From Acholeplasmataceae bacterium (GTDB lineage: Bacteria; Bacillota; Negativicutes; Acidaminococcales; Acidaminococcaceae), in the NCBI GenBank assembly GCA_012517145.1, contig JAAYVM010000054.1:1-35260 (forward strand): 35,260 nucleotides of DNA, written 5' to 3'. Positions within the stretch are counted from its first letter, which is position 1. Every line of letters begins with the position of its first letter. Below, in pieces: positions 9,221-17,099 of the stretch. A program made the position numbers and the translations under genes. The notes beneath the pieces were generated by a model that saw nothing but the letters and a program-made list of their open reading frames with translations, did no database searches and was not told the origin of the DNA.

Positions 9221-9254
9221 CCACCCTTTCACCACTTTTCACCACTTTCCACCA
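9221..9254 (-). promoter_or_regulatory. Tandem MraZ boxes (operator of the dcw operon)
   Basis: On the minus strand the segment reads as three and a half 10-base tandem units of the type TGGTGAAAAG. It contains AAAGTGG twice, exactly ten bases apart, and a third variant AAGGGTGG. MraZ operators described in E. coli and Mollicutes are direct repeats with ten-base spacing (TGGGN or AAAGTGK cores). The array lies between the -10 element and the mraZ start codon and overlaps the expected transcription start. Confidence 0.8.
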
Positions 9255-9282
9255 TTATAATCTTTATTTCGCGAAAAAACAA
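9254..9282 (-). promoter_or_regulatory. dcw operon promoter (upstream of mraZ)
   Basis: On the minus strand TTGTTT (9277-9282), 17 bases, then TATAAT (9254-9259). The spacing is ideal for the housekeeping sigma factor. The predicted start of transcription is about 9247, within the MraZ boxes. Confidence 0.75.
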
Positions 9283-9341
9283 GTTATTCCTTCTTATATT
9301 TGCTGTATTCGAAAATATTTTTTTAATATTTAGAAAGAAAT

Positions 9342-9388
9342 AAAAAAGTATCGTTAAAAGGCCAATTAGGACCTTTTAACGATACTTT
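9342..9388 (-). terminator. Terminator of the RNase P RNA gene
   Basis: A perfect 17-base-pair stem (arms 9345-9361 and 9372-9388, AAAGTATCGTTAAAAGG and its complement) with a ten-base loop, followed on the minus strand by TTTTTT. It separates the 3' end of rnpB from the mraZ promoter. The other flank is also T-rich on the plus strand, so it could stop transcription from both sides. Confidence 0.85.
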
Positions 9389-9404
9389 ATACTTTGTTTT
9401 TTTA

Positions 9405-9766
9405 TGAATATGAGTGCTCATTAAGCCGAGTTCTGTTCCGCAAAGCGGTGATAATCATTTATCTAGGCTTTCAGTTACCTGGAAGCTCAAGCGACGCAAC
9501 CCGGAAGGATCAGCGGGCAGCTTCATCCCTTCCCTATTTGGTCTTGCTCCGAATGGGGTTTACCTAGCCAACCGATTACTCGACTGCTGGTGCGCTCTTA
9601 CCGCACCGTTCCACCCTTACCGGCTTAAAGCCGGCGGTTCACATTTCTGTGGCACTTTCCCTGAGGTCACCCTCGCCGGACGTTAACCGGCATTCTGCCC
9701 TATGGAGCTCGGACTTTCCTCGTCTACCCAACAGGATAGCCGCGATTATCTTTCACACTCATACCC
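9405..9766 (-). ncRNA. rnpB: RNase P RNA, type A
   Basis: Catalytic RNA of RNase P, which removes the 5' leader from pre-tRNAs. The minus strand contains the conserved CRI stretch GAGGAAAGTCCGAGCTCC, then GGGCAGAATGCCGGTTAACG, GGGAAAGTGCCACAGAAA and ACCGCC. The 3' end has ACAGAACTCGGCTTA. P1 can be drawn between TATGAGTGT at the 5' end (about 9756-9764) and GCACTCATA at the 3' end (9409-9417). The P6-P9 region reads like type A (ancestral), not the type B of Bacillus. Ends are set by P1 pairing, the promoter and the terminator, within a few bases. Confidence 0.95.
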
Positions 9767-9771
9767 AAACA

Positions 9772-9800
9772 AATTTATCACAACTAGCGCCTCACGTCAA
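9772..9800 (-). promoter_or_regulatory. rnpB promoter
   Basis: On the minus strand TTGACG (9795-9800), 17 bases, TAAATT (9772-9777). It would start transcription at about 9765, the first paired base of P1. It lies just past the stop codon of the HD-domain gene. Confidence 0.8.
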
Positions 9801-9802
9801 GT

Positions 9803-10723
9803 CTATAAGTATAAATACCTTTGTAACATTTTATTGAACTCCCACGTACCTTCACCAGCATCGCTGTCAAACTGGTTCATAATAGCATCAATTTCATCTG
9901 CATAATGAACAACAAAGCCTTCCTTAGTCGCACAGGCGACAGGAGAACCTTTTTCTTGCTCTCCATGATGGGAAAGAATGATATGCAGCAATTGCTGAAG
10001 CTTTTTGTCATCAACGCTTTCCAGTTTTGCCGCGGCGTCGCTCACCATCATGACAGTTATCGTAATATGTCCTAAAAGCCGCCCGCCTGTCGTGTATGGG
10101 AACCCCATATCGGGCGATATTTCTTTCAGCTTGCCAACGTCATGCAACAAAGCTCCTGCCAGCACAAGGTCTTTATCCATACCGCCTATTTTATCTGCCA
10201 AAGCGCACGCCAAATCTGCGACACAAACAGAATGATGCAGTAAACCGCCTACGTAGGCATGGTGCAGCCTCATACCAGCAGGATTGATTAAAAACTGCTG
10301 ATAGACATTACCTGAGAATACTTCTTCAACAAGTGCCCTCAGACCTTTGTCATTTATACTGCTTATCTGTTGTTTAAATCTTTCTTCATACTCGGCCTTG
10401 TCAAAATTTCCCTGGGGCAGCAAATGGCTTATGTCCTCGCCTGCTTTGACTTCCGACAGTTTCTGGATTATCAGCTGCAATGACATATCACCAGCGAATT
10501 TATTGATATCAACATTACCAGCTACTCTTACTGCTTTTGGCGCATCAAATGCCCTTAGTTTTTCAACTATTCCCGCTTCAAAACAAATAAAAGGTATGCA
10601 CCCGCTGTTATCTTCTATCAGCCCTCTGGCAAAAACACCTCCATTTGATGAATTGCCAACTTTTTGCAAACGTAGCAAAACTATCTGGTCTATCTTCAAG
10701 CCTGTTTTAAATTCGTTAATCAT
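9803..10723 (-). CDS. yhaM: YhaM-like 3'-5' exoribonuclease (OB-fold + HD domain)
   Basis: Resembles YhaM/CBF1, cytoplasmic nucleases with an N-terminal OB-type nucleic-acid-binding domain and a metal-dependent HD domain. The N-terminal part (GLKIDQIVLLRLQKV … FICFEAG) fits the OB fold. The C-terminal part shows HHAYVGGLLHHSVCVADLA with the first metal His and LAGALLHDVGKLKE with the HD pair; ILSHHGE and VHYADEIDAIM complete the metal site. I chose the ATG at 10721-10723 (MINEFKTG, 306 residues), which has GGGAAGG seven bases upstream. An ATG at 10762 overlaps a -10 element and has no binding site. Related HD hydrolases with other substrates cannot be excluded. Confidence 0.85.
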   Translation of the reverse strand: MINEFKTGLKIDQIVLLRLQKVGNSSNGGVFARGLIEDNSGCIPFICFEAGIVEKLRAFDAPKAVRVAGNVDINKFAGDMSLQLIIQKLSEVKAGEDISHLLPQGNFDKAEYEERFKQQISSINDKGLRALVEEVFSGNVYQQFLINPAGMRLHHAYVGGLLHHSVCVADLACALADKIGGMDKDLVLAGALLHDVGKLKEISPDMGFPYTTGGRLLGHITITVMMVSDAAAKLESVDDKKLQQLLHIILSHHGEQEKGSPVACATKEGFVVHYADEIDAIMNQFDSDAGEGTWEFNKMLQRYLYL

Positions 10724-10760
10724 ATCTTTGCCTTCCCTTGTGTCATCTGTATTTTTCTTC

Positions 10761-10788
10761 ATTATAGCATATTAAATAGGCTTGTAAG
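10761..10788 (-). promoter_or_regulatory. Promoter candidate for yhaM-like gene
   Basis: The minus strand has an extended -10 TGCTATAAT (TATAAT at 10761-10766) and CTTACA 16 bases upstream as a moderate -35. It argues that the upstream ATG at 10762 is not the start codon. Confidence 0.5.
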
Positions 10789-10795
10789 ATTTTTA

Positions 10796-11908
10796 CTACA
10801 AGTACTGCAACACTTTGCTTTCCACCGCGCGCGATACTATAATAGTGCGATTATTGCCAGCAGCCCAATCTTCCAGCTCTTTCTGCAGCTTTTTTAAAAC
10901 AGGCATTTCCGATGTCTGATGCCCGGCGTCGATCAAATTTAGTCCAGCATTTAATGCTTCCTGCGCAACATGATATTTGACGTCTCCGGTAACAAACGTA
11001 TCAGCACCTGCCTTCACCGCTTCGGCAATAAAATCTGTTCCGCTGCCGCCACAGACAGCTACTTTACAAACAGGTTTGCCAGCATCAGCAACAATAACGT
11101 GGTCAATTGCTAAGGCGTTTTTCACATTATTGGCAAATTTGCCCAAAGAAAGGGGTCTCTCCAAAAAGCCAATACGACCAAGTCCAAATTCAGCTCTTGC
11201 ATTCACCGTTACCAAAATGTCATAGGCAGGCTCTTCATAAGGATGCGCCTCCAGGACAGCCTCTATTGCCTTCTTTAATTCGCTTTTCTTTAAAAGGATT
11301 TCTATACGCTTCTCCTTGGTTCTTTCCAAAATCCCCTGCTGACCAAGAAAAGGATTGCTGCCTGGCAGCGGACGAAACTGTCCCTCGCCCTCCATAATGT
11401 AAGCACAATCAGCATAATTGCCAATACGTCCTACACCAGCTCTACTTAGAGCAGAAAGCACTTCATCAAGATGAGTATGAGGCACAAAAACTACAAGTTT
11501 ATAATATTTATCACAAAAGACAGGTTTAAGAACTTCTATTTGCCTTAAACCCAGAACATCTGCTAATACGTCGTTGACCCCGCCTCTAGCACTATCCAGA
11601 TTAGTATGAGCTGAATAAACAGCAATTTTGTTTCTTATTAAATCATATAGCAAGGCATTTTTGCCTTCGTTGTAAACGAGATTTTTCAACGGTGAGAAAA
11701 AAAATGGGTGGTGAGTAATAATCATATCGGCTTTTTGTGAATAGGCCTGATCAGCAACTTCTTCTGTCAAATCAAGCGCAAGCATTACTTTTTCAGCCGG
11801 CCAATCAGTACTACCCAGCATAAGGCCTACATTGTCCCATTCCTCTGCCAATTTTATTGGCGCCAGCTTTTCCATTATTTCACAAATATCACTAACCTTT
11901 GTCACCAT
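10796..11908 (-). CDS. Nif3-like dinuclear metal center protein (YqfO family)
   Basis: Member of the Nif3/YqfO family, di-metal proteins of uncertain biochemical role, described as GTP-cyclohydrolase-I-type-2-like and in places linked to tRNA or folate metabolism. The N-terminal half has LAEEWDNVGLMLGS, MIITHHPFFFSPLK (metal His pair) and VYSAHTNLDSARGGVND. The C-terminal half has VAVCGGSGTDFI, DTFVTGDVKYH and IDAGHQTSE. The middle part (about residues 130-235, with AHPYEEPAYDI) is the PII-like insert seen in the longer bacterial form. The ATG at 11906-11908 gives 370 residues and has GGAGG nine bases upstream. It overlaps the end of trmK by 17 bases, the same pair order as in Bacillus (trmK-yqfO). 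Confidence 0.9.
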   Translation of the reverse strand: MVTKVSDICEIMEKLAPIKLAEEWDNVGLMLGSTDWPAEKVMLALDLTEEVADQAYSQKADMIITHHPFFFSPLKNLVYNEGKNALLYDLIRNKIAVYSAHTNLDSARGGVNDVLADVLGLRQIEVLKPVFCDKYYKLVVFVPHTHLDEVLSALSRAGVGRIGNYADCAYIMEGEGQFRPLPGSNPFLGQQGILERTKEKRIEILLKKSELKKAIEAVLEAHPYEEPAYDILVTVNARAEFGLGRIGFLERPLSLGKFANNVKNALAIDHVIVADAGKPVCKVAVCGGSGTDFIAEAVKAGADTFVTGDVKYHVAQEALNAGLNLIDAGHQTSEMPVLKKLQKELEDWAAGNNRTIIVSRAVESKVLQYL

Positions 11909-12587
11909 GAGCAATCGCCTCCAGGTCCTTCTTCAACTTACTAAAAAGCCTGTACTTTTCACTGACTTTAGCTTGTTCACTCTTTCTCATGGAAGAAAGC
12001 AGTTTTTCATAATGATCTATCAGCCTTTGTATATGCCTTGCTAAAAGCACGTTGCCTGCTTCTAAAAGGCGTGGCCCTATTTCATAAAATACCTCAGGAT
12101 ATTCCTTTTCGCTGCCGCGTTCCAAAATTATTATTTCATAAATTATACCAGCGTCTTCTACTAAATCTTCCGCAACAATCTTCCACCCATGCCTTACAGC
12201 CCATATTCTTAACGAAGATGCTCCGTTCATCGGCTGCAAAATTATTCTTTCGGCCGCTTCAGCGGTTGGCAAAGAATTTTCTAATATCTCAATCATGCTG
12301 CCCGCACCCATACCTGCAATTATTATTACATCGACTTCACCGGGAGCGACAATCTTAAGGCCATCACCTTGTCTTACAGTGATAAATTCTTTCATCTCAA
12401 AAGTATCTATCGTATTTTGAGCTGCCTGACAAGGTCCAGCGGCAATATCACCGGCTATGGCAAAATTCGTTTTTCCTTGCCTAACCAGTAAAGTTGGTAA
12501 ATATGCATGGTCTGTACCAACATCAACTATGCTTTTGCCAGCAGGTACCCATTTAGCTATAGCTTCCAAACGTGATCCGAAACTCAT
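11892..12587 (-). CDS. trmK: tRNA (adenine-22-N1)-methyltransferase TrmK
   Basis: SAM-dependent enzyme that makes m1A22 in the D loop of tRNAs, a Gram-positive-type modification. It starts MSFGSRLEAIAKWVPAGKSI. The SAM-binding motif VDVGTDHAYLP follows, then IAGDIAAGPCQAAQNTI, VIIIAGMGAGSMIEIL and IILQPMNGASSLR, which is the family's N/PPM-like catalytic region. The C-terminus is a coiled region. I chose the ATG at 12585-12587 (231 residues) because GGAGG lies five bases before it. The longer reading frame runs back through a terminator and the tRNA. It lies just downstream of the tRNA terminator and is coupled to the nif3-like gene. Confidence 0.92.
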   Translation of the reverse strand: MSFGSRLEAIAKWVPAGKSIVDVGTDHAYLPTLLVRQGKTNFAIAGDIAAGPCQAAQNTIDTFEMKEFITVRQGDGLKIVAPGEVDVIIIAGMGAGSMIEILENSLPTAEAAERIILQPMNGASSLRIWAVRHGWKIVAEDLVEDAGIIYEIIILERGSEKEYPEVFYEIGPRLLEAGNVLLARHIQRLIDHYEKLLSSMRKSEQAKVSEKYRLFSKLKKDLEAIAHGDKG

Positions 12588-12603
12588 TTCTTCCTCCATA
12601 TAC

Positions 12604-12632
12604 AAAAAGCGAAGCCATAAGGCTTCGCTTTT
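12604..12632 (-). terminator. Terminator after the CAT-anticodon tRNA
   Basis: A twelve-base-pair stem (AAAAGCGAAGCC / GGCTTCGCTTTT) around a four-base loop, with a T run on the minus strand. It lies between the tRNA 3' end and the trmK ribosome binding site, so trmK depends on read-through or its own start. Confidence 0.8.
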
Positions 12633-12644
12633 CTCTGTTAAACT

Positions 12645-12719
12645 TGGTGGGCCCACCTGGGATCGAACCAGGGACCAACCGGTTATGAGCCGGTGGCTCT
12701 ACCGCTGAGCTATAGGCCC
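12645..12719 (-). tRNA. tRNA with CAT anticodon (Ile2 or elongator Met)
   Basis: A full cloverleaf can be folded on the minus strand. The acceptor arms are GGGCCTA and TGGGCCC, the D arm is GCTC/GAGC, the anticodon stem is ACCGG/CCGGT with loop CTCATAA, and the T arm is CCTGG/CCAGG with loop TTCGATC. CCA is encoded. The anticodon is CAT. The loop and the GGCTCATAACC context resemble the Bacillus tRNA-Ile2 (lysidine-modified, reads AUA), but elongator Met has a similar loop, so identity is left open. It has its own promoter and terminator. Confidence 0.9.
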
Positions 12720-12761
12720 GATTAGCCTTTCACGGGCAAACCCGAAATAGCCAACGAAGAC

Positions 12762-12790
12762 ATTTTATAATAAAATAAGCGCAATGTCAA
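12762..12790 (-). promoter_or_regulatory. Promoter of the CAT-anticodon tRNA
   Basis: On the minus strand TTGACA (12785-12790, perfect consensus), 17 bases, TAAAAT (12762-12767). It lies just beyond the rpoD stop codon, so the tRNA is transcribed strongly and independently of dnaG-rpoD. Confidence 0.8.
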
Positions 12791-12800
12791 GCTACATCTG

Positions 12801-14381
12801 TCATTCCAAAAAATCTTTCAAGCGCTTGCTGCGGCTGGGGTGCCTTAATTTTCGAAGAGCCTTGGCTTCTATCTGGCGAATACGTTCACGCGTAACCCCA
12901 AAATGCTGACCAACTTCTTCCAATGTTCGAGATCTTCCGTCCTCAAGACCAAAACGTAGTTCAAGGACTTTCTTTTCACGCAAAGTAAGCGTTTCCAAGA
13001 CTTCACCCAACTGCTCACGCAGCAAAGTAAACGAGGCTGCATCAGCAGGTGCCGGTGCATCATGGTCTTCTATAAAATCGCCCAAGTGTGAATCTTCTTC
13101 TTCACCTATAGGTGTTTCCAAAGAAACCGGTTCTTGAGCAATTTTCATGATTTCTCTTACTCTTTCCACATTAGTATCCATTTCTTTGGCTATCTCCTCA
13201 GGCAGCGGCTCTCTGCCGAGCTCTTGCAGGAGTTGGCGTGAAACACGTACTAACTTATTAATCGTTTCCACCATATGCACAGGAATTCTTATTGTCCTTG
13301 CCTGGTCAGCAATAGCACGCGTAATTGCCTGTCTTATCCACCATGTTGCATATGTGCTGAATTTGAAACCTTTATTATAGTCAAATTTTTCTACAGCCTT
13401 AATCAAACCGAGATTACCTTCCTGAATCAAATCCAGGAACAGCATACCACGGCCGACATACCTTTTGGCGATACTGACAACCAAGCGCAAATTAGCTTCA
13501 GACAAACAACGTTTGGCATCTTCGCCCAAATCAACAATATCTTGTAAAGTTTTCTTAAATAATTCATTGCAATTATCCCATTCAAGAAAAACTTCAGCAT
13601 CTTTGACTGTTGCAAGCTGTTTCTTTACTGTTTCCAGCAATTCTTTGATTTCCAGAAGGTAACTTGCTTCGGTATCAGAGGTCTGCTTTTTAATCACAGC
13701 TTTCTTTTTGTTAGCTGTAAACTTTATCTGGCCATCTACTATCAGTCGTTGAATTCTGCTTATTTCATCTTTTGTGAATTCTTCGCACATCTCTTGAAAA
13801 TCAGAATTCTTAATACCTTTACCGGTATTATGGAGGGCTGTTAACTTGGAAAAAACTTTGTTGACTGAACGTTCTTCATACCAATTAATTTCTTTCTGCA
13901 GCAACTCTTTTGCACGCAGAAGCATAGCCTTAACATCAGTCTCGTCAGGTAAAACTAACAAAACATGTTCTGTAACTTCATTGGCTAAAATTTTCTGGGC
14001 TTGATTGCCCTTATCCATACGCTTAGCCAACTTAATTTCGTCTTCACCTACCAGAAGAGGGACGCGACCGATTTCTTTAAGATACATGCGAACCGGGTCA
14101 TCAATGCTCACACCTTCAGGTACAGTCAAGTTGACAAGCTCATGCTCAGCTATAGGTTCTTCATCAACATCCTCGCCTGCAGGCGGGACAGCCGTATCAT
14201 CAATTACCTCAATACCCTTCCGTGCAATCAAATCATACATGTCTTCCATCTCATCAGTGCTCATCTCTTCTGCACTCTGCATGGAATCCATAATTTCGCG
14301 ATAGGTGAGAACGCCGCCATGGCTCTTCCCCTTATGTAAAAGTTCTTCTACCTGCTCTGTTGAAATCTTTTCATTTGCCAT
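12801..14381 (-). CDS. rpoD: Primary sigma factor RpoD (SigA) with long non-conserved region
   Basis: Housekeeping sigma-70 factor. Region 1.2 is at about residues 95-125 ([17 protein letters not shown]). Regions 2.1-2.4 run at about 290-375 ([53 protein letters not shown]). Region 3 is at 375-450, and region 4.2 has [20 protein letters not shown] (about 497-516). It has 526 residues against about 370 in Bacillus. The excess is an insert of some 160 residues (about 126-286) between 1.2 and 2.1, where E. coli sigma-70 has its non-conserved region. AAAGGAGGG lies six bases before the ATG. It follows dnaG by 44 bases, the conserved macromolecular-synthesis order. Confidence 0.97.
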   Translation of the reverse strand: MANEKISTEQVEELLHKGKSHGGVLTYREIMDSMQSAEEMSTDEMEDMYDLIARKGIEVIDDTAVPPAGEDVDEEPIAEHELVNLTVPEGVSIDDPVRMYLKEIGRVPLLVGEDEIKLAKRMDKGNQAQKILANEVTEHVLLVLPDETDVKAMLLRAKELLQKEINWYEERSVNKVFSKLTALHNTGKGIKNSDFQEMCEEFTKDEISRIQRLIVDGQIKFTANKKKAVIKKQTSDTEASYLLEIKELLETVKKQLATVKDAEVFLEWDNCNELFKKTLQDIVDLGEDAKRCLSEANLRLVVSIAKRYVGRGMLFLDLIQEGNLGLIKAVEKFDYNKGFKFSTYATWWIRQAITRAIADQARTIRIPVHMVETINKLVRVSRQLLQELGREPLPEEIAKEMDTNVERVREIMKIAQEPVSLETPIGEEEDSHLGDFIEDHDAPAPADAASFTLLREQLGEVLETLTLREKKVLELRFGLEDGRSRTLEEVGQHFGVTRERIRQIEAKALRKLRHPSRSKRLKDFLE

Positions 14382-14425
14382 TGCGTTCCCTCCTTTCCGT
14401 TACTATTAATTTTACATTAATATCA

Positions 14426-16210
14426 TTAAAACATTTTTTTAATCTCATTCTTTATTCGCTGACTTTCTGCTAATTCCTGCAAAAATTTTTCATCACCTGC
14501 ACGTTCATATTCTGACGCCAGACGGCAATGGTATTCGTACTGCTTCTCTAATCCAGATATTTTCAGTTGTCTGATACAATCATTTAAGATTTGGCTGGCT
14601 GCGTTTACCGACAAGTCTAATTGTAAAATCACTTCCAGCTCGGACGCGCAGACTTCAGACAATTCCGCGAAAAGATCGGCCACAATATTGGGGCTCTTCC
14701 TCGCTGATAATTCTATGAACTTTTGATAAATTTCTGTTCGTCTAACGTCGCAAAAACTAATATCATCAATTTCAGCAAGAAAATCCGACGTAACATTACC
14801 ACCACCGTTTATAAGCGCAAACAACAAGTGTCTCTCAGCCTGCTCAACAGGATTCACTTTGTTCTCTTCTTTTTTTCTTCTCATCAAAGCATCAGAAACA
14901 GCAATGCCATTACCACGTCTTATCTTTTTGAACTCATCAACAATCAGATTTTCATCAATTGTAAGCTTCTGAGCCAAATTACGAATTCTTCTGACTACCT
15001 CGATATCACTTTTGCATTCTAATAGGAACGGTAGTATATTCGACACAGTCTTTACTTTTCCTTCAAGAGTTGAAAAATTATTCTTTTCCAAAGTTCTTTC
15101 AATCTGGAAATCCATACCGGAAGCAGCTTGCGCTATCAGGTTCTTAAACGCATCGGTGCCTTCATTTCTGATAAATTCATCAGGATCTTTACCCTTCGGA
15201 ACTACGAGAACTTTAACTTCGAGTCCCGCTTTTAAAGCAATAGGAATTGCGTCCATAGCCGCCTTCAACCCAGCTTCATCACTATCAAAAGAAAAAACTA
15301 CTTCAGGAACAACACGCGCAATTAAATTGGCATGCTGTTCAGTAAAAGCTGTTCCCATGGACGCCACAGTCCAGTCAATGCCGGCTGCATGCAGGCTTAT
15401 TGCATCCATATGGCCTTCGACGACAATAATTTGCTTTCGCTCCTTAGCAGGTTTAAAGGCAACATCCATGCCAAAGAGAATTGAACGTTTGGTAAAAAGC
15501 TCCGTTTCACCAGTATTCAAATATTTAGGTTCACCCTTGCCGACAACTCTGCCGGTAAAACCAACCACTCTTCCTCTGGCATCTTTAATGGGAATCATTA
15601 TGCGCTCCCTGAAACGGTCATAAACACTTCCATCATCACGCTTTACCGCTAAACCGGCTTTAGCAAGTAGCTCGGCACTAACGCCTCTTCTTTCCAAAGC
15701 ATTGCAAAGTGTGTGATAACCCGGTGCTGCCAGTCCTAAAGAAAATCTTTCAATGATATCCGCATCAATTCCGCGCTTCGATAAATACTCAAGAGCGTTC
15801 TTGCCATATTCAGTTTTTAAAAGACAAGCCTGAAAAAACTTTACAGCCAGAGCATTAGCGTCAAAAATTTGTTTGGAGTTCTTCTCCCGCAATATCTCTT
15901 GCTCTGTCTTTTGTTTTTCAGGTATTGGTATGCCATATTTATTGGCCAGAATTTTAATGGCTTCCGGAAAACTTACATTTTCAATTTTCATGACAAAATT
16001 GAAAACATCACCACCAACGTGGCAACCAAAACAATGAAAGAGATTTTTGCCTGGTGTAACCGTAAAAGACGGCGTCTTCTCGCCATGAAAAGGGCAGCAT
16101 CCCCAATAACGGCCGCCTTTCTTTTTCAGTGCAACATACTCTGAAACGACTTTAACAATATCAGCTTGTGCCCGAACCTGTTCTTTAAAACTTTCATACA
16201 CATCATTCAT
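14426..16210 (-). CDS. dnaG: DNA primase DnaG
   Basis: Makes RNA primers at the replication fork. At 594 residues it has the family's order. The N-terminal zinc-binding domain has WGCCPFHGEKTPSF and LFHCFGCHVGGDVF (CHC2 zinc finger). The RNA-polymerase core includes YDRFRERIMIPIKDARG. The Toprim domain has IVVEGHMDAISLHAAG and VFSFDSDEAGLKAAM, giving the catalytic Glu and the Asp-x-Asp pair. The C-terminal helicase-interaction domain, from about residue 430, is less conserved, as expected. The ATG at 16208-16210 has only a weak ribosome binding site (GGGTG). It is transcribed with rpoD. Confidence 0.97.
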   Translation of the reverse strand: MNDVYESFKEQVRAQADIVKVVSEYVALKKKGGRYWGCCPFHGEKTPSFTVTPGKNLFHCFGCHVGGDVFNFVMKIENVSFPEAIKILANKYGIPIPEKQKTEQEILREKNSKQIFDANALAVKFFQACLLKTEYGKNALEYLSKRGIDADIIERFSLGLAAPGYHTLCNALERRGVSAELLAKAGLAVKRDDGSVYDRFRERIMIPIKDARGRVVGFTGRVVGKGEPKYLNTGETELFTKRSILFGMDVAFKPAKERKQIIVVEGHMDAISLHAAGIDWTVASMGTAFTEQHANLIARVVPEVVFSFDSDEAGLKAAMDAIPIALKAGLEVKVLVVPKGKDPDEFIRNEGTDAFKNLIAQAASGMDFQIERTLEKNNFSTLEGKVKTVSNILPFLLECKSDIEVVRRIRNLAQKLTIDENLIVDEFKKIRRGNGIAVSDALMRRKKEENKVNPVEQAERHLLFALINGGGNVTSDFLAEIDDISFCDVRRTEIYQKFIELSARKSPNIVADLFAELSEVCASELEVILQLDLSVNAASQILNDCIRQLKISGLEKQYEYHCRLASEYERAGDEKFLQELAESQRIKNEIKKMF

Positions 16211-16530
16211 AAATACACCCGTTACACTAATTCAAGAAACTTACTGATTTATTATATTCAATATGAATGTTTTTTTTCCTCTTTTTAAGTTAAAGATTTT
16301 TGAACAACGACTTTTAACTATATAAAATAATTATTAGTTAAGCACTGCTAAAACACACAAAATATGGTGTATGTCGGCGCTATACCTACTATATTTGCAT
16401 TCGAAAAACTAAAAACAATCCCATATGGATATGCCCTCTTCTAATTTTTATTTCTACGCAATCATATAAAGCAGCTACTATAGTTTTTATTAGAAATTTG
16501 ATATAATTAAAAATTACGGAGGGTATATTT
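16211..16530. other. Divergent intergenic region between dnaG and the LptA-like gene
   Basis: AT-rich stretch of 320 bases without a convincing gene. On the minus strand TATAAT (16251-16256) could be the dnaG -10, with no clear -35. On the plus strand the extended -10 of the LptA-like gene is at 16499-16507. The segment 16362-16394 (ATATGGTGTATG … TATACCTACTATAT) resembles the motif upstream of ccpN and ppsA but is degenerate. An 83-codon minus-strand frame here overlaps the LptA-like signal peptide and is judged spurious. Confidence 0.5.
16499..16523 (+). promoter_or_regulatory. Extended -10 and ribosome binding site of the LptA-like gene
   Basis: TGATATAAT is an extended -10 (TATAAT at 16502-16507) without a good -35. 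GGAGGG at 16518-16523 is the ribosome binding site, seven bases before the ATG. The transcript leader would be very short, about 15-18 bases. Confidence 0.5.
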
Positions 16531-17055
16531 ATGAAAAAAATTTTGATTCTTGTCTTTCTACTTTGCTTATTCCCTTTATCATGTCTGGCAAAGCCTGTAA
16601 TAAAGTGTGATAAGCAGACATTCGATCCCCTAACAACCACATATTATCTGGAAGGCAATGTTTCCGTTGATACAGGCAGCCGGTTAATTACTGCCAACAG
16701 AGCACAAGTTGAACTATACTCGCTGGAAGTATACGCAGAAGGCAATGTAAATCTTACGCAGGATAACATGGTTTTTACCGGTGATACTGTTCATGTTTAC
16801 GGCAGTCGGAAAACGGCAGTAGTAGAAGGTGATATTAACTTCAGCGATGGCAGTACCACAATTACAGCTTCCAAAGGCTCTTTTAATTGGGCTACAAAAG
16901 ATGCTGTTTTTGAAGGAAATGTTCTGATAAATGCCGATTCATCTTCCTTCACCGGAACAACGCAAAATCTCTTGCTAACCAATAAAAACGAATCCGGTCA
17001 AATTACAACCAATAAAATAATCTACAATGTGCGAACCAAAAAGTTCCATGAGTAA
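16531..17055 (+). CDS. LptA/OstA-like periplasmic protein
   Basis: A 174-residue protein with a cleavable signal peptide (MKKILILVFLLCLFPLSCLA, cleavage probably after A20), followed by one OstA/LptA-type domain built of repeated beta strands. The repeats include YYLEGNVSVDTGSRLITANR, VYAEGNVNLTQDNMVFTGD, AVVEGDINFSDGSTTI and AVFEGNVLINADSSSFTG. LptA bridges the periplasm and carries LPS to the outer membrane, so its presence in a Firmicute-type neighbourhood points to a diderm organism. It is the only plus-strand protein gene in the window. It is divergent from dnaG and convergent with ppsR. In Bacillus the corresponding gap holds yqxD. Whether this is the main LptA or a paralogue cannot be told here; no lptB or lptC is adjacent. 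Confidence 0.8.
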   Translation: MKKILILVFLLCLFPLSCLAKPVIKCDKQTFDPLTTTYYLEGNVSVDTGSRLITANRAQVELYSLEVYAEGNVNLTQDNMVFTGDTVHVYGSRKTAVVEGDINFSDGSTTITASKGSFNWATKDAVFEGNVLINADSSSFTGTTQNLLLTNKNESGQITTNKIIYNVRTKKFHE

Positions 17056-17088
17056 AAAACCCCCGCAATGCGGGGGTTTTTATTTTTT
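17054..17088. terminator. Bidirectional terminator between the LptA-like gene and ppsR
   Basis: CCCCCGC-AAT-GCGGGGG forms a seven-pair GC stem flanked by an A run on the left and a T run on the right. It can therefore stop both converging transcripts. Confidence 0.9.
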
Positions 17089-17099
17089 TACAGCAGAAG

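Noticed and set aside
9212-9245. Longer MraZ starting at GTG 9245
   Set aside because: It would start at about the transcription start point and translate the operator repeats; MLMGEF is the family N-terminus.
16389-16640. 83-codon minus-strand frame upstream of and overlapping the LptA-like gene
   Set aside because: It covers the antisense of the LptA signal peptide, has no ribosome binding site and is not recognisable as a protein.
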